Assembly (NCBI GenBank): GCA_002728755.1
Contig: PBVT01000081.1
Location: 1 to 64,000 of the forward strand
DNA: 64,000 bases
Source of the DNA: Myxococcales bacterium
GTDB taxonomy: Bacteria > Myxococcota_A > UBA9042 > UBA3505
Direction of reading: 5' to 3'
In this document: piece by piece, positions 35,780-45,937 of the stretch
Layout of the letters: each line of letters opens with the position of its first letter
Numbering within the stretch: the first letter of the stretch is position 1
Notes under the pieces: model-generated
What the model was told of the DNA's origin: nothing
The model's database searches: none
Seen by the model: the letters and a program-made list of their open reading frames with translations, nothing else
Position numbers and translations under genes: made by a program

Positions 35780-36976
35780 CTAGAAATCGTCCTTACAACA
35801 GAGGACACCACCCTGAGAGCTATCCAATTTGATCACGTTATTCGCTTCCTGTGTCGTGTTGCTCCCACAATCCCAGACATCGGAATGGTCCTCACCCAGA
35901 AATACATTCCAGTAGTCCAGGGGCTTACACCAGCCGCAACCACCGGAATTGGGATTGCAGCTTACCTCGGTCTCCTCCGCATTCCAGGAGCAGCTACAGT
36001 TCGTGGTCGGCTTGTTCTTTAAAGACTTACAGCGATCATGGGAACCCAGGGTCAACGGGGCACAGGTTGCCTGCGTGGCTGGGCAGCCCAAATCGCCACA
36101 ACCAAAGAGATCGTTGGAGCTGGTCGGGTCTCCAATCGTATCTGGTGCACAGTTAAACGCGCCTGTGGATGAGATCCGTGCCAGGAAAAAGGCCGGGCTT
36201 TGTGCATCATCCATGATTCCATCACAGCCGCCCTCGTTGCGGATCTGCACGTCATCCTTTCCTAGGCAGACATGCCAACCGGCACTACAAAGATCTTCTA
36301 CATTGCAGCCCGACCCAGTGGAATTTGTACCCGTATTTCCCGCCTGACGGTCACAAGCAGGCTCCGGCCCATCCGGCCCTGTATGATGTATTCCGGGAAC
36401 ATCCCAGGCTCCACCACAAGCGGCCAGGAAGGGGAAGGCCCCCATATTCAGGAAGCCTTCACGCGTACCGTCGGAACAACCAATCGAATCGACCGGCGGT
36501 GGCGGATCTTCACATAAGCCCTCTTCTGTACAGGACTGCCCATCATCACAGCTTCCACACAGATTTAGACATCCATCGCTACCGCAATCCTTATTTTCAC
36601 AATCCGGTATACAGCAGAGCCCCGTAACACAGACCCCACCGTCACCACATTCCGTATTATCTATAACAGGGACTGCGATGCATCCTTCGGTCGCATCACA
36701 GACCATATCGGTGCACTCCTCGCCATCACCACAAGTATCCACAAGACATACGCCCTCACAGCCATCATCGTCACCGCATTGTTTGTCTGCACAATCCGGT
36801 ATGCAGCCAGGATCTTCCACGGTACCCGGATCGTCTGTATGACCCGGATCCTCCGCCTGGCCGGGGTCTTCCGCCTGACCGGGGTCTTCCGCCTGGCCCG
36901 TATCAGGATCTGGGGTCGACGACCCACAAGCGATAACGAAGAGCACCAGGAAACAGACTAGAAACCGTCGACACAT
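35780..36976 (-). CDS. Cysteine-rich lipoprotein
   Basis: 398 residues from the ATG ending at 36976, chosen for GGAGG 4-8 bp upstream. The lipobox is VIAC. Next come three QAEDPG hexapeptide repeats and two variants, then Cys-rich modules of the CIPDCADKQCG and CIPDCENKDCGSDGC kind that are also found in the 52025-54778 protein. The C-terminal 230 residues start GCSDGTREGF and contain about 18 cysteines, HVCLGKDD and a CKPLDYWNVF segment. No enzyme motif is visible. Probably an outer-membrane surface protein of unknown function. Confidence 0.8.
   Translation of the reverse strand: MCRRFLVCFLVLFVIACGSSTPDPDTGQAEDPGQAEDPGQAEDPGHTDDPGTVEDPGCIPDCADKQCGDDDGCEGVCLVDTCGDGEECTDMVCDATEGCIAVPVIDNTECGDGGVCVTGLCCIPDCENKDCGSDGCLNLCGSCDDGQSCTEEGLCEDPPPPVDSIGCSDGTREGFLNMGAFPFLAACGGAWDVPGIHHTGPDGPEPACDRQAGNTGTNSTGSGCNVEDLCSAGWHVCLGKDDVQIRNEGGCDGIMDDAQSPAFFLARISSTGAFNCAPDTIGDPTSSNDLFGCGDLGCPATQATCAPLTLGSHDRCKSLKNKPTTNCSCSWNAEETEVSCNPNSGGCGWCKPLDYWNVFLGEDHSDVWDCGSNTTQEANNVIKLDSSQGGVLCCKDDF
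36806..36895 (-). repeat. QAEDPG tandem coding repeat
   Basis: Five 18-bp units encode QAEDPG three times and then HTDDPG and TVEDPG. It is the linker just after the lipid anchor of the lipoprotein at 35780-36976. Confidence 0.85.
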
Positions 36977-37036
36977 ACCATCCTCCAAAGACACAACCTT
37001 CTGTATCATACGGAGGCATCAAGGGAACGGCAAAGA

Positions 37037-38752
37037 CTATTCCTCGGATTCTTCCTCAGGGTCTGGAGCCTCTTCGGTACAGTAGTCGAGAAGATCGGAA
37101 CCAGGAACCTGCACGGTTTGGGTTGTAATCGCTGCCCGAGCCTTCGTAAAGGCCTCCACAGCCTCCGGCGGCAGAGCGGGATCGAACGTCTCCTTGAACG
37201 TGGCCGGAGGATCATCCCCTTCGAGCACCTGAAGGTAATGTTCCACTTCGGCATCGGCCACCTTGGTCATGAGAACCAGAGCACAGTCCGTCTCACCCGT
37301 ATCAAGATCCTGTGCAAGGATTTTGAAGCCCTTCAGGCTGACACCCTCGGTGATCTTTACACCCGGCTGATACATCTCTTCAATTTCCACATCTTCGATC
37401 TGCTCGGCAGCTTCCAATTTGGCTTCTTCCGCCTTTTCCGCATCGCTCTTATTCTCGGAGATCACTGCGTTGGGCAACCATGTGGACAAGGGCCGTACGT
37501 AGGTGATCGTCAAGACGGAGATCAGCATGATGAAGAGGAAGGGCAGGACCGATTTTGCCACCTGCAAGATCGGTCGCCGGAAGTGCAAGCCCGATATGAA
37601 CAGATTCATACCCACCGGCGGTGTGATATATCCAAGCTCCAGATTGGCCAGGAAGATGACAGCCAGATGCAGTGGATCGATGAGCGGATCGGCTCCCATA
37701 CTCATCGGAACCAGCAGTGGCAACACACAGGCCAGAGCCGAGAAGATGTCCATCAAACAGCCCACGATAAGCAGTAGGATGTTCAGACCAACCAGCAACA
37801 GTATCTGACTATGAACATTCTCGCGTAGCCAGCCAACCAGCTTATCGGGCACCTGGTCCTGGGTCATGACCTGATTCGAGGCATTAACCGCGATCAGAAT
37901 CATGACAATCGCACCCGCAACTGCGGCGGCTTCAAAAACAATCTTCGGTAATTCACGGACCGGGTGAATATCTCGATAGATAAAGACCTCGACCACAAAG
38001 AGATAGGCCGCCGTAAGCAAGGCGATATCATTGAAACCGAAGTTGCCACTCAGTACGGCATAAAGAAGCCATACGGGCAGAGTAGCCTCGAAGATCGCAC
38101 CGCGGAATGCACTGACGACTTCGCTAAATGTAAACGGTGTACGCTCCACCTTATACTTACGACCCACCCAGAAGGCGTAAATCGTAATCAAACCCACCAT
38201 CAGCATGCCGGGAATAAGAGCGGCCAGGAACAACTTTTCGGGCGTTACCGCCGTATTTTCATTCACCAGGAAGATGGTGGAGCAGTAAAAGACCGGTAAG
38301 CTGGGAAAGAATAATAGGCCGATACTACCGGACGCGGTGATAACCCCCAGGCTGAAGTCCTTGGGATAGCCTCGACTAAGCAGAAGGGGTAGTAGAAGCC
38401 CGCCAAGAGCGATAATCGTGATACCCGAGGCCCCGGTAAAGGTGGTAAAGAAGGCCAGTGTCATAATGGTGACAATGGCCAGACCACCATGCATCCATCC
38501 CAGAATAGCTTCAGCGAGACGAACAATACGTTGTGGCGCCTTACTCTGGGCCAATAGGAACCCTGCCACAGTAAATAATAGGATCGCCGCCACGGCCTCG
38601 CCATGGGCGCCGTGGGTCAACTGCCGGATCCCGATGACAATATTATCGGGATGCAGCCCAGAGCCTGGGAACGAAACCAGGGCGTATAGAGTAATACCGA
38701 TGAAGAGGGGGCCTCCAAGTAGAATGAAGGCGATGACTCCAATATATGCCAT
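37037..38752 (-). CDS. dctM: TRAP transporter large permease (DctM) with acidic C-terminal extension
   Basis: The large membrane subunit drives substrate uptake with a sodium or proton gradient. The first ~430 residues match DctM: many hydrophobic helices, FTGASGITIIALGGLLLP, and the re-entrant GYITPPVGMNLF segment. The remaining ~140 residues are extra: an acidic helix (ENKSDAEKAEEAKLEAAEQ) and a soluble domain ending in EEESEE. Usual DctM proteins stop near 430 residues. The tail should face one side of the membrane and could dock the TatT or DctP partner; this is inference. The start overlaps the dctQ stop by one base (TAATG). Confidence 0.92.
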   Translation of the reverse strand: MAYIGVIAFILLGGPLFIGITLYALVSFPGSGLHPDNIVIGIRQLTHGAHGEAVAAILLFTVAGFLLAQSKAPQRIVRLAEAILGWMHGGLAIVTIMTLAFFTTFTGASGITIIALGGLLLPLLLSRGYPKDFSLGVITASGSIGLLFFPSLPVFYCSTIFLVNENTAVTPEKLFLAALIPGMLMVGLITIYAFWVGRKYKVERTPFTFSEVVSAFRGAIFEATLPVWLLYAVLSGNFGFNDIALLTAAYLFVVEVFIYRDIHPVRELPKIVFEAAAVAGAIVMILIAVNASNQVMTQDQVPDKLVGWLRENVHSQILLLVGLNILLLIVGCLMDIFSALACVLPLLVPMSMGADPLIDPLHLAVIFLANLELGYITPPVGMNLFISGLHFRRPILQVAKSVLPFLFIMLISVLTITYVRPLSTWLPNAVISENKSDAEKAEEAKLEAAEQIEDVEIEEMYQPGVKITEGVSLKGFKILAQDLDTGETDCALVLMTKVADAEVEHYLQVLEGDDPPATFKETFDPALPPEAVEAFTKARAAITTQTVQVPGSDLLDYCTEEAPDPEEESEE

Positions 38753-39303
38753 TATGCGCCCTCCTCTGCAGCAGCAGGGGTGGGTTCATCCAGATCCACA
38801 TCACAGAATTCATCGGGGACCGCGAGTCCCAGATCTTCCAACGTCTTCCCCTGCAGGCGAATCACGGCATTCACAAGGAAGTGAAAGGCCATCAGGAAAA
38901 AGAAGATCATAGTGGCGAGCGTAATCGACCCGGGGATATCCGTCTTGGCCGCGCCCCTTTGATGCATATCCATCGCGATGTAGGCGATTCGAACACAGAC
39001 ATATACCGAGATTAAACTCAGAACCCCTTCCAGACGTCTACGGAGATTCTCTTTGATGTAGGGGGTGACGGCGTCGACTGCGATATGGCGATATTTCCGG
39101 GTCGCGATGACCCCACCGAGCATGCACAGAAACACAGCGCAAAGCACCATGATATGACGGGCATACATTGTCTGTGGATGATCCGTCTTCGCCCCATAGA
39201 GGTTAAAGAGGCCTGCGGCCAGGATCACCAGAAATAAAACGAGTGCTGCTCCCTGCTCAAGCCGGCGAAGGAGCTTTCCATAAAACAGTTCGAATGCCTT
39301 CAT
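38752..39303 (-). CDS. dctQ: TRAP transporter small permease (DctQ)
   Basis: 183 residues with four hydrophobic helices, an N-terminal amphipathic LLRRLEQG segment, the middle-loop motif RKYRHIAVDAV (related to the family's conserved loop), and an acidic C-terminal tail of about 25 residues. It pairs with DctM to form the membrane unit of the TRAP transporter. It sits 2 bp after the dctP stop and is coupled to dctM. Confidence 0.9.
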   Translation of the reverse strand: MKAFELFYGKLLRRLEQGAALVLFLVILAAGLFNLYGAKTDHPQTMYARHIMVLCAVFLCMLGGVIATRKYRHIAVDAVTPYIKENLRRRLEGVLSLISVYVCVRIAYIAMDMHQRGAAKTDIPGSITLATMIFFFLMAFHFLVNAVIRLQGKTLEDLGLAVPDEFCDVDLDEPTPAAAEEGA

Positions 39304-39305
39304 AC

Positions 39306-40307
39306 CTACTTCCAGCCAGAGAGCTTACGCGCACGCTTCAGATTCGCTTTGGAATATACCGGTCCAGCCAAGGCGTTCTGCGCTTTGGTGAAGAGCTCTT
39401 TCCATTCGGCGATCTCTCCAGCCGTTAAGGGCACGGTCTCGATCTTCGTGTTCAAGAGCTTCAACGTCTTTTTATTCAGGCGACGCACCTTACGAATCAG
39501 CTTTCTCGCTGCCTTCGAGTGCTCCTCACGAACAATGGCCTGATGTTCAGGGGACAACCCATCAAAGACCTTCTTGTTCATCACAATGGCTCCAACTGTA
39601 GCACCCATCGGGAGGTCTGTGCGGTATTTCATCTTCGAACACCACTGCAGCGTATGACAGGCGTAGGGTGAACCAAGCAAGGTGTTAATACGACCCGTGT
39701 TCAGTGCAGGCAATACGTCAGGTACACCAACTGAGACACCAGACTTCTTAAGGATTCTGGCCATCTTGGGAACGATTGGATCGGAATTCCAGAGCCATAG
39801 CTTCACACCACCATCACGCAGATCTTTGGGGGTGCGAATCGGTCGATTCGAGTACACATTCAAAATGCCGACATCGGCCCATCCAAGAACAATAAAGCCA
39901 TTCTTCTCCATGGATTTTTCAAAGGTTCTCTGCATGCCCTTTCGGACCTTGTCGAGCTTCGCCGTATTGGTCAGAAGACCTGGGGCCTGCATGACGAGCA
40001 CGTCCTTCGAAATCTTGGAGAGGCCTACCGCAGTAACGGCCGCAGCCTGAAGACTTCCACTCTTCATCTTCGCTACCGCGATATCTTCATCACCCTGGAC
40101 ACCACCTGGATAGATCCTGATTACAACCTCACCATTGGTGCGGTCTTTGATCTTCTTGGCGGCCTTTTTGAAGGATTTTACCCATGACGAGTTGGCAGGT
40201 GCCAGCGTAGCCATGCGAATAACGGTCTTCGCGCTGGCAATGGAGCCGCTGCCAAGTAGCATGGCGATCACAGCAAACGCGGATAAAAGTCTAGGCATTC
40301 GTTTCAT
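39306..40307 (-). CDS. dctP: TRAP transporter substrate-binding protein (DctP)
   Basis: 333 residues with a signal peptide ending at ASA-KT. The mature protein begins VIRMATLAPANSSW, as in the TRAP binding-protein family, and carries YPGGVQGDE, NRPIRTPKDLRDGGVKLW (ligand-carboxylate arginine region) and a helical Lys/Arg-rich C-terminus. In TPAT systems DctP works together with the lipoprotein TatT, whose gene is 89 bp upstream here. The ligand is unknown; a hydrophobic or carboxylated solute is usual. Confidence 0.92.
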   Translation of the reverse strand: MKRMPRLLSAFAVIAMLLGSGSIASAKTVIRMATLAPANSSWVKSFKKAAKKIKDRTNGEVVIRIYPGGVQGDEDIAVAKMKSGSLQAAAVTAVGLSKISKDVLVMQAPGLLTNTAKLDKVRKGMQRTFEKSMEKNGFIVLGWADVGILNVYSNRPIRTPKDLRDGGVKLWLWNSDPIVPKMARILKKSGVSVGVPDVLPALNTGRINTLLGSPYACHTLQWCSKMKYRTDLPMGATVGAIVMNKKVFDGLSPEHQAIVREEHSKAARKLIRKVRRLNKKTLKLLNTKIETVPLTAGEIAEWKELFTKAQNALAGPVYSKANLKRARKLSGWK

Positions 40308-40396
40308 AATTTCTCTCCAGGGTGCATTTTGATTTGGCCTTTAGGCCATAACCGAGCTAATGCGTCGCGGTATCGGTTTATTTCAGATTGCGTGAG

Positions 40397-41356
40397 TTAT
40401 TCGTCTTCGTCAATGTCGTCTGGAATCTGGTCGGGCTCAAAGAACTCCTCGCCTTGTTTGATCCAATAACGGGCCCAATCCTGCGCGAGAACATTCGTGA
40501 GCTGCTTACCGTCTGGCTCCCGTGTGCCTCCATTGAGAACGGCCTTCAGATTGTCGAAATAACATTTGGCATCACCAACGGCCGTGCAATACCAGCGGGC
40601 ATACATATAACGAACCATCAGATAGCCAGGGTTCAGTTTCATCGCACGCTGAAAACGTGCTTCGGCTTCTTTCAGAGCGTCGCCCCCCGCGAAGCCCGCG
40701 CCTTTCTTACAAGCGCTTGTCGCAAGGACCAGAATCGCACCACCGGCGTCATAATCAGGCCAGGCCGCTTCAACGCGTGACATGATCATATCCACCTGTT
40801 GGAGGCCTCCGATCCATTCCACATCGTCCGTATCAAAGCCAATACGCTGGGCCCAGGTGTATGCCACCCAATACAGGGCCTCGAGCTTCTTACGGCTTTT
40901 TACCTTGGGCAACATCTCAGCCAGAACATTGGGCTCATCAAGGGCTGCAGCCAATTTTGAATCGACGCGATTTAGATAATCACGTGCGTACATATGGGCT
41001 CGTGAGAGATAGTCTTTGGCCTTTCGCTTCGTGTAGTACACTTCGTCGGTTTCATCGAACTCATGCCCCCACAGTTCTGGAACGATGAAGCCATATGCAT
41101 AGGATACAAATCCCTGCGCGGCCATAAGACGGAGTTTGGCGTTCCATGGGGCCAGGACCATCAAGCCCTCATACTGCTTAAGAGCGTACGGCAGGGCGCG
41201 CTTGGCGATATCAGGATCCGTTTCTCGTTTCGTAGCGATTCCAGCTTTCTGGGTACCGTCGATCTGCTTATTGAGCATGATCTTCGTAATACTACAACCA
41301 GAGCCAATAATGGCGGTCATCAAGACGAATCCAAGACACTTGCGGATGCTATTCAT
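40397..41356 (-). CDS. tatT: TPAT-type TRAP accessory lipoprotein TatT
   Basis: 319 residues from the ATG ending at 41356 (GGAG upstream); four more codons upstream are possible. The signal peptide has lipobox GSGC. The body is all-helical with hidden TPR pairs, and has the family pattern (ALPYALKQYEGLMVLAPWN near the start, RFQRAMKLNPGYLMVRYMYARWY near the end). TatT was described in Treponema pallidum as a trimeric, water-soluble TPR protein with a pore that docks the DctP partner. The order tatT-dctP-dctQ-dctM on one strand makes a complete TPAT operon. Confidence 0.88.
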   Translation of the reverse strand: MNSIRKCLGFVLMTAIIGSGCSITKIMLNKQIDGTQKAGIATKRETDPDIAKRALPYALKQYEGLMVLAPWNAKLRLMAAQGFVSYAYGFIVPELWGHEFDETDEVYYTKRKAKDYLSRAHMYARDYLNRVDSKLAAALDEPNVLAEMLPKVKSRKKLEALYWVAYTWAQRIGFDTDDVEWIGGLQQVDMIMSRVEAAWPDYDAGGAILVLATSACKKGAGFAGGDALKEAEARFQRAMKLNPGYLMVRYMYARWYCTAVGDAKCYFDNLKAVLNGGTREPDGKQLTNVLAQDWARYWIKQGEEFFEPDQIPDDIDEDE

Positions 41357-41503
41357 TCCGAACTCCAACGAAAGAGGAGCGTCTCTTTTAGCATGTTTAA
41401 CCAGAGGAGCAATTGGAAAAGCCGAATGGCCTTGGATCTAGGCCTCCTAATCGACGTTGCGAAACGCGCCCGAACAAGGCATCATGGATTTCGAGAGGGT
41501 GCT

Positions 41504-41953
41504 ATGAAAACGATCTATCTGGGCATTACATTTCTTCTAATCGCCGCGCTGGTATCCAATTGTACCATTGAGGGAGATCCTCTATTCGATCAGAAGGATA
41601 TTCAGGAAATCAACGAAGACGAGCCAATTGATTACGCCACACAAGTGGTGCCTATCTTTGAGAGCGCCTGTCTTAGCTGCCATGGCGCGGCCGCTCTCGG
41701 GGGCCTATCGTTGGATTCCTATGACGATCTCGTCGCAGGCGGCGACGTCGTCGCGGGTGGCAGTGCTACCATGATGGTTCCTTGTGATCCCGACACGAGC
41801 TTCCTCTATGACAAAGTCATGACAGACACTCCGTCTGCAGGAGCTCGAATGCCATTGGGTGGTGCATTGAGCGAAACGGAGATCGAGATTATCCGACTGT
41901 GGATCGAACAAGGTGCAAGTGAAACACCTGATCCGTCCCTCTGTGGAAATTGA
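41504..41953 (+). CDS. Mono-haem cytochrome c-like lipoprotein
   Basis: 149 residues from the ATG at 41504; a frame to 41063 exists but overlaps tatT on the other strand. The lipobox is VSNC. A single haem-binding CLSCH motif lies in the segment VVPIFESACLSCHG, typical of the planctomycete-type cytochrome C (PSCyt1-like) domain. The later ARMPLGG and W at LWIEQGA complete the fold, with Met in ARMP as the likely second haem ligand. It acts in the periplasm, tethered to a membrane. It precedes the DUF255 lipoprotein gene by 27 bp, probably in one transcript. Confidence 0.88.
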   Translation: MKTIYLGITFLLIAALVSNCTIEGDPLFDQKDIQEINEDEPIDYATQVVPIFESACLSCHGAAALGGLSLDSYDDLVAGGDVVAGGSATMMVPCDPDTSFLYDKVMTDTPSAGARMPLGGALSETEIEIIRLWIEQGASETPDPSLCGN

Positions 41954-41980
41954 TCCCGCCTACAGGTCCGCGCGAACTCC

Positions 41981-44446
41981 ATGCTCCTAACGACTAAGCC
42001 CCACGGATATCGAAACATCGTATTCGGTATCGCCCTTCTTTTGGCGGTCAGCTGCAATAAGGGCACAGCATCCGACCCAGAGCCCGACAAAACACCGGAC
42101 ACATCTTCGAATTCGGTGTCACCTACGGATTCGAGCACATCGCCGAGAGAAAAACCGGTGCCAGCCAAAACTCCACCGGCGGTGGCCCAGGCGAAACCCA
42201 AGAGTAGCTCTTCCCATACACCAAAGTACGCGTCCATAGCGCTCCCCGGAGCCAAGCCGATGCCGAGCGCGTTGGTGAAACAGCTAGAAGATGGGCGTAA
42301 AACAGCACCGGAGACGGCCCTTCACCACACGAAGAACTTCGCCGCGAATGGGACTCCGAAATACATTAACCGTCTTGTGCTGGAGACGAGCCCCTACCTG
42401 CTTCAACACTGCTATAATCCGGTGGACTGGTACCCATTCGGACCAGAAGCCCTGGCAAGAGCAAAAGAAGAGAACAAGCTCATCTTCTTATCCGTTGGCT
42501 ACACGACCTGCCATTGGTGCCATGTCATGTCTCGTGAGAGCTTCGACGATCCAACGGTCGCCAAATACCTGAACGAGAACTTCGTCTCTATCAAGGTCGA
42601 CCGTGAAGAACGACCGGATATCGATCGGGTCTATATGAGCGTCGTGCAGATGCTTACCGGGAACGGTGGCTGGCCAATGACCGTCATTCTAACTCCCGAC
42701 CTGAAGCCTCTTTTTGGCGGAACCTATTTCCCACCAACAGATCGGGGACGGCGCCAGAGCTTCATGAGTATTCTACAGGAAGTCTCCAACACCTGGACGA
42801 CGGATCCGGACGGCGCAAGAAAGAAAGCGGGTGAGATTGCACAAAAGCTGTCCTCTCGGGCGCGAACTGGGCTACCCTCCAATATTCCCGGGCAAGAGGC
42901 TACGGCCCATAGCGCCGACTACTTCGTACAACGCCACGATGCCCAATTCGGTGGCTTTGGTCGCGCACCGAAATTTCCTCGGCCATCCACGCTCTTTTTC
43001 TTGGTGCGTCACGCAAAGCGCCAGCCACGAAAGGAGCTGAAAGACTCCATTGTGCGAACCCTGGACGCGATGGCGACCGGTGGCATGCATGACCACGCCG
43101 GTGGTGGATTCCACCGATATGCCGTCGACCCGCATTGGCGAATCCCTCACTTTGAAAAGATGCTCTATGACAACGCCCAATTGGCCTGGCTCTACCTCGA
43201 AGCTTCTGTTGCCTTTGGTATGCCCCAATACGCCGAGCTTGCCCATAGAACCTATCGCTATCTCTTGCGCGATTGCCAAGCTCCCGATGGCGGTTTTATG
43301 TCCGGAACCGATGCGGACAGCCTACCAATGGATGGGAAAGGGCATCCGGAAGAAGGACTCTTCTTCACCTGGACCCCCTCCGAGCTGACCACGGTCCTTG
43401 GAGCGGATATCACGCCGGAGTTCGTGAAGACATTTCGAGTAACATCTCGAGGAAACTTTGAGGGCGGACGCTCCATCCTGTACCTGGACGGTCCCTGGGA
43501 ATCTGATCCCCGAAAATCCCTGGCGAAGGCGCGGGAATTTGATGCACAGCTCGAACAACTCCGTGTATCTCGGCAAGTACGCCCTCCGCCCGAAACAGAC
43601 GGCAAACGAGTCACGGCCTGGAACGGGCTGGTGATCTCGGCCCTGGCAAGAGGAAGCTGGCTCGCCAATAAACCGGAATATCTTCGAGTCGCCCAAAAGA
43701 CGGCCGACTGGCTTCTTGCGCATGTCTGGGTCGCCAATGGCTCGAAAGGGAAACGGCTCTATCGAACCTACCACCGCAACCGAACGGGCAGCTTAGCCGT
43801 CTTGTCCGATTACGCGTTTCTTATTCAGGCTCTACTCGATCTCTTCGAAGCCGATGGCAACACCCGCTGGCTGACAACAGCCCGGCTTCTGCAAGAAGAA
43901 CAAGATATTCGATTCCTGAATGAATCATGGGGTGGATATTTCCACATCCCGGAAGAGGCCGGCCTACTCGTACGGCGAACCCATGATTACGACGGAGCCG
44001 AACCGTCCGGGAACTCCGTGACGGCCTGGAACCTGCTGCGATTGGCCAACTTTATCCCCGAGTCGAATTACGAAAATGCAATGATTCGTTTGTTTCGGGC
44101 ATTCGGGCACCGTCTACGGCGAGCAGGAGCTGGAATACCCTATATGGCGGACGCTCTATCAGCCTACCATGGCGGACTTCGTCAGCTGGTCATCGTGGCT
44201 CCCAACAAGGCACCGGCAGCCGGGAGGCCCCTTCTGGAAACCCTCCACACCGAATATGTGCCGGATGTCATTCATGTGAGCGTGTCGGAAGGCAACCACC
44301 AGCACGATGTCGCCCAACAACTTGAATGGGTCAAGGGAAAACCCGCCATCAAAGGAAAAGCGACCGCCTATCTATGCCGGAACAACACCTGTAAACGACC
44401 CACATCCAAGCCCGCAACACTTCGAAAGCAGCTGCGCCAGCCCTGA
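41981..44446 (+). CDS. Thioredoxin-like DUF255 (YyaL/SSP411 family) protein, lipoprotein form
   Basis: 821 residues. The N-terminus is a lipoprotein signal with lipobox AVSC and a linker of about 90 Ser/Pro/Lys-rich residues. The DUF255 family core follows: [19 protein letters not shown], the thioredoxin-like active site [25 protein letters not shown], and GGTYFPP; then a six-hairpin (alpha/alpha) domain with [15 protein letters not shown] and TAWNGL. Family members (YyaL, SPATA20) are normally cytosolic and of unknown activity; a lipid-anchored form places the redox-active CHWC in the periplasm or outside. No clear Shine-Dalgarno sequence precedes the ATG. Confidence 0.92.
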   Translation: MLLTTKPHGYRNIVFGIALLLAVSCNKGTASDPEPDKTPDTSSNSVSPTDSSTSPREKPVPAKTPPAVAQAKPKSSSSHTPKYASIALPGAKPMPSALVKQLEDGRKTAPETALHHTKNFAANGTPKYINRLVLETSPYLLQHCYNPVDWYPFGPEALARAKEENKLIFLSVGYTTCHWCHVMSRESFDDPTVAKYLNENFVSIKVDREERPDIDRVYMSVVQMLTGNGGWPMTVILTPDLKPLFGGTYFPPTDRGRRQSFMSILQEVSNTWTTDPDGARKKAGEIAQKLSSRARTGLPSNIPGQEATAHSADYFVQRHDAQFGGFGRAPKFPRPSTLFFLVRHAKRQPRKELKDSIVRTLDAMATGGMHDHAGGGFHRYAVDPHWRIPHFEKMLYDNAQLAWLYLEASVAFGMPQYAELAHRTYRYLLRDCQAPDGGFMSGTDADSLPMDGKGHPEEGLFFTWTPSELTTVLGADITPEFVKTFRVTSRGNFEGGRSILYLDGPWESDPRKSLAKAREFDAQLEQLRVSRQVRPPPETDGKRVTAWNGLVISALARGSWLANKPEYLRVAQKTADWLLAHVWVANGSKGKRLYRTYHRNRTGSLAVLSDYAFLIQALLDLFEADGNTRWLTTARLLQEEQDIRFLNESWGGYFHIPEEAGLLVRRTHDYDGAEPSGNSVTAWNLLRLANFIPESNYENAMIRLFRAFGHRLRRAGAGIPYMADALSAYHGGLRQLVIVAPNKAPAAGRPLLETLHTEYVPDVIHVSVSEGNHQHDVAQQLEWVKGKPAIKGKATAYLCRNNTCKRPTSKPATLRKQLRQP

Positions 44447-44531
44447 AAGTTCTGGCTCTCCGATTCCCACTTTACCTGACAACGGGTTCCGTGGTAGCAC
44501 ACAGGACCAGTAACGCGTCAACGAGGAAACC

Positions 44532-45017
44532 ATGGCTGACACTCCCGAGTCCGGCAACGAAAACGGTAGCGAGCAGAACGAAGCCTCCGAAACCACGTCG
44601 GAGACCACAGAAGCTCCGGTCCCTGCGCCTGTAGCAGAAACTGTGGAAGAGCCCGCTCCATCCGCGGAAGCACTGGAAGTTCTCTATGTTGAAGCGACGG
44701 AGCTATACGGTAGCCTCTGGAAGATCTCTCGTAAGAAGGCTCCCGGCACCAACGAAATCGTTGTGCAGGCGAAGAATATCATCAAGAGAATCCAGGACGC
44801 TATTTTGGCCTCCATCGACGACGCAGATCAGTTTCGCCGCATCTGGAAATGGGAGCAAGGCTGTCTCTCTGATGCCCTTAAGTTAGAGGCGGACGAGGTG
44901 ATTCTACGCAACCTTGCCGACGTACAAGATGACCTGATCCGGACCCTTGGCTTCATGGACGCCGAATTCCAGAAAGCCATCGACAACAATAATGTTGTGG
45001 CGCTTCTAGGAAACTAA
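44532..45017 (+). CDS. Small acidic protein of unknown function
   Basis: 161 residues, CGAGGA upstream. The first 50 residues are disordered-looking (Glu/Ser/Thr/Pro/Ala), and residues 52-155 are helical with many charged positions (LWKISRKKAPGTNEIVVQ, WKWEQGCL). One cysteine. No signal peptide or known motif. It follows the DUF255 gene by 85 bp on the same strand and is convergent with the amidotransferase gene. Confidence 0.7.
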   Translation: MADTPESGNENGSEQNEASETTSETTEAPVPAPVAETVEEPAPSAEALEVLYVEATELYGSLWKISRKKAPGTNEIVVQAKNIIKRIQDAILASIDDADQFRRIWKWEQGCLSDALKLEADEVILRNLADVQDDLIRTLGFMDAEFQKAIDNNNVVALLGN

Positions 45018-45029
45018 AGCGAGTCGACT

Positions 45030-45869
45030 TTACGCGCTGGCGGGTGCCACATCGAAGGTGTGCACGTTCATCCTGTGATCCACACCAATCCCCTTTGCTG
45101 GACCCAGGGTCTGCCAGATATCTTCGTCTGAGATAACCTCGCTGGAGATTATCACATGGTTGATGGAGCCATCCGTCGGGTTCTCACATTCCACGCTGAA
45201 TGCCGGGCATGTATCACGCTCCGTGCAACGCTTTTTATGGGTTGAATAGACCAGCTCTTTCCCACCGTGGCAGCCAATAATCATATCGCCGTTGGTCGCA
45301 AGAAATGTCAGTAGGGACGGTTCTCCCAACTTCGCGTCGGCGACTTCGCGGATCTGAGCAACGGTGTCCTGGAGGGCTGCTTGCGCATATTCAAACCGAA
45401 CGGACCGTTGGGTGATCTCCGTTCGTTGATGAAGGCATGTTAAGAACAGATAGAAACAAATCTCGCTATCGGTTGTTCCCATGATGAAACGACGAAATCT
45501 GGGAGCGATACGCGCACGAAGCTCATCGGCCACTTCGTCGAATCGCGGGATCTCTCCATTATGCGCAAAGACCCATGGGCCATACTGGAAAGGATGACAA
45601 TTCAAGAGATTGATCTCACCCACCGTCGCTTTTCGTAAATGGGCCAGGACGGTATTGGAAGCCACAATACCCGATACACGCTGAAAGAGACGGTCATCAA
45701 CGGCCGTATCCGCGTTGCGAATCATATGGGGGATCCCCCCAACATAATAGGCAACGCCCCAGCCATCGGGGTGTTTTTCACTTTGCACTGCCAGGGCGTT
45801 TTCCGCTCGAAGCAAGGAACGATGCACCTGACTAGCGATGCTGGATTTGAATCCGAATAGACGACACAT
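45030..45869 (-). CDS. Class II glutamine amidotransferase domain protein
   Basis: 279 residues. The nucleophile Cys is residue 2 (MCRLFGF), exposed after removal of Met. HLRKATVG, CHPF, the oxyanion segment FAHNGEI and TTDSEI are conserved as in YafJ/EgtC-type stand-alone glutamine amidotransferases. Standalone members hydrolyse gamma-glutamyl amides; the EgtC members act in ergothioneine synthesis but no egt genes are here. It may be read with the Rieske-cytochrome operon upstream, 68 bp away. Confidence 0.88.
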   Translation of the reverse strand: MCRLFGFKSSIASQVHRSLLRAENALAVQSEKHPDGWGVAYYVGGIPHMIRNADTAVDDRLFQRVSGIVASNTVLAHLRKATVGEINLLNCHPFQYGPWVFAHNGEIPRFDEVADELRARIAPRFRRFIMGTTDSEICFYLFLTCLHQRTEITQRSVRFEYAQAALQDTVAQIREVADAKLGEPSLLTFLATNGDMIIGCHGGKELVYSTHKKRCTERDTCPAFSVECENPTDGSINHVIISSEVISDEDIWQTLGPAKGIGVDHRMNVHTFDVAPASA

Positions 45870-45937
45870 GGAGAATCCTCCCTCTCCCTATGGTCGCCCA
45901 TTCGCCGGTTCAGATCAACAGAAGCCGAGAGGGCCTT

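Noticed and set aside
41063-41503. Upstream extension of the cytochrome c lipoprotein frame
   Set aside because: It overlaps tatT on the other strand and would bury the signal peptide of the lipoprotein.
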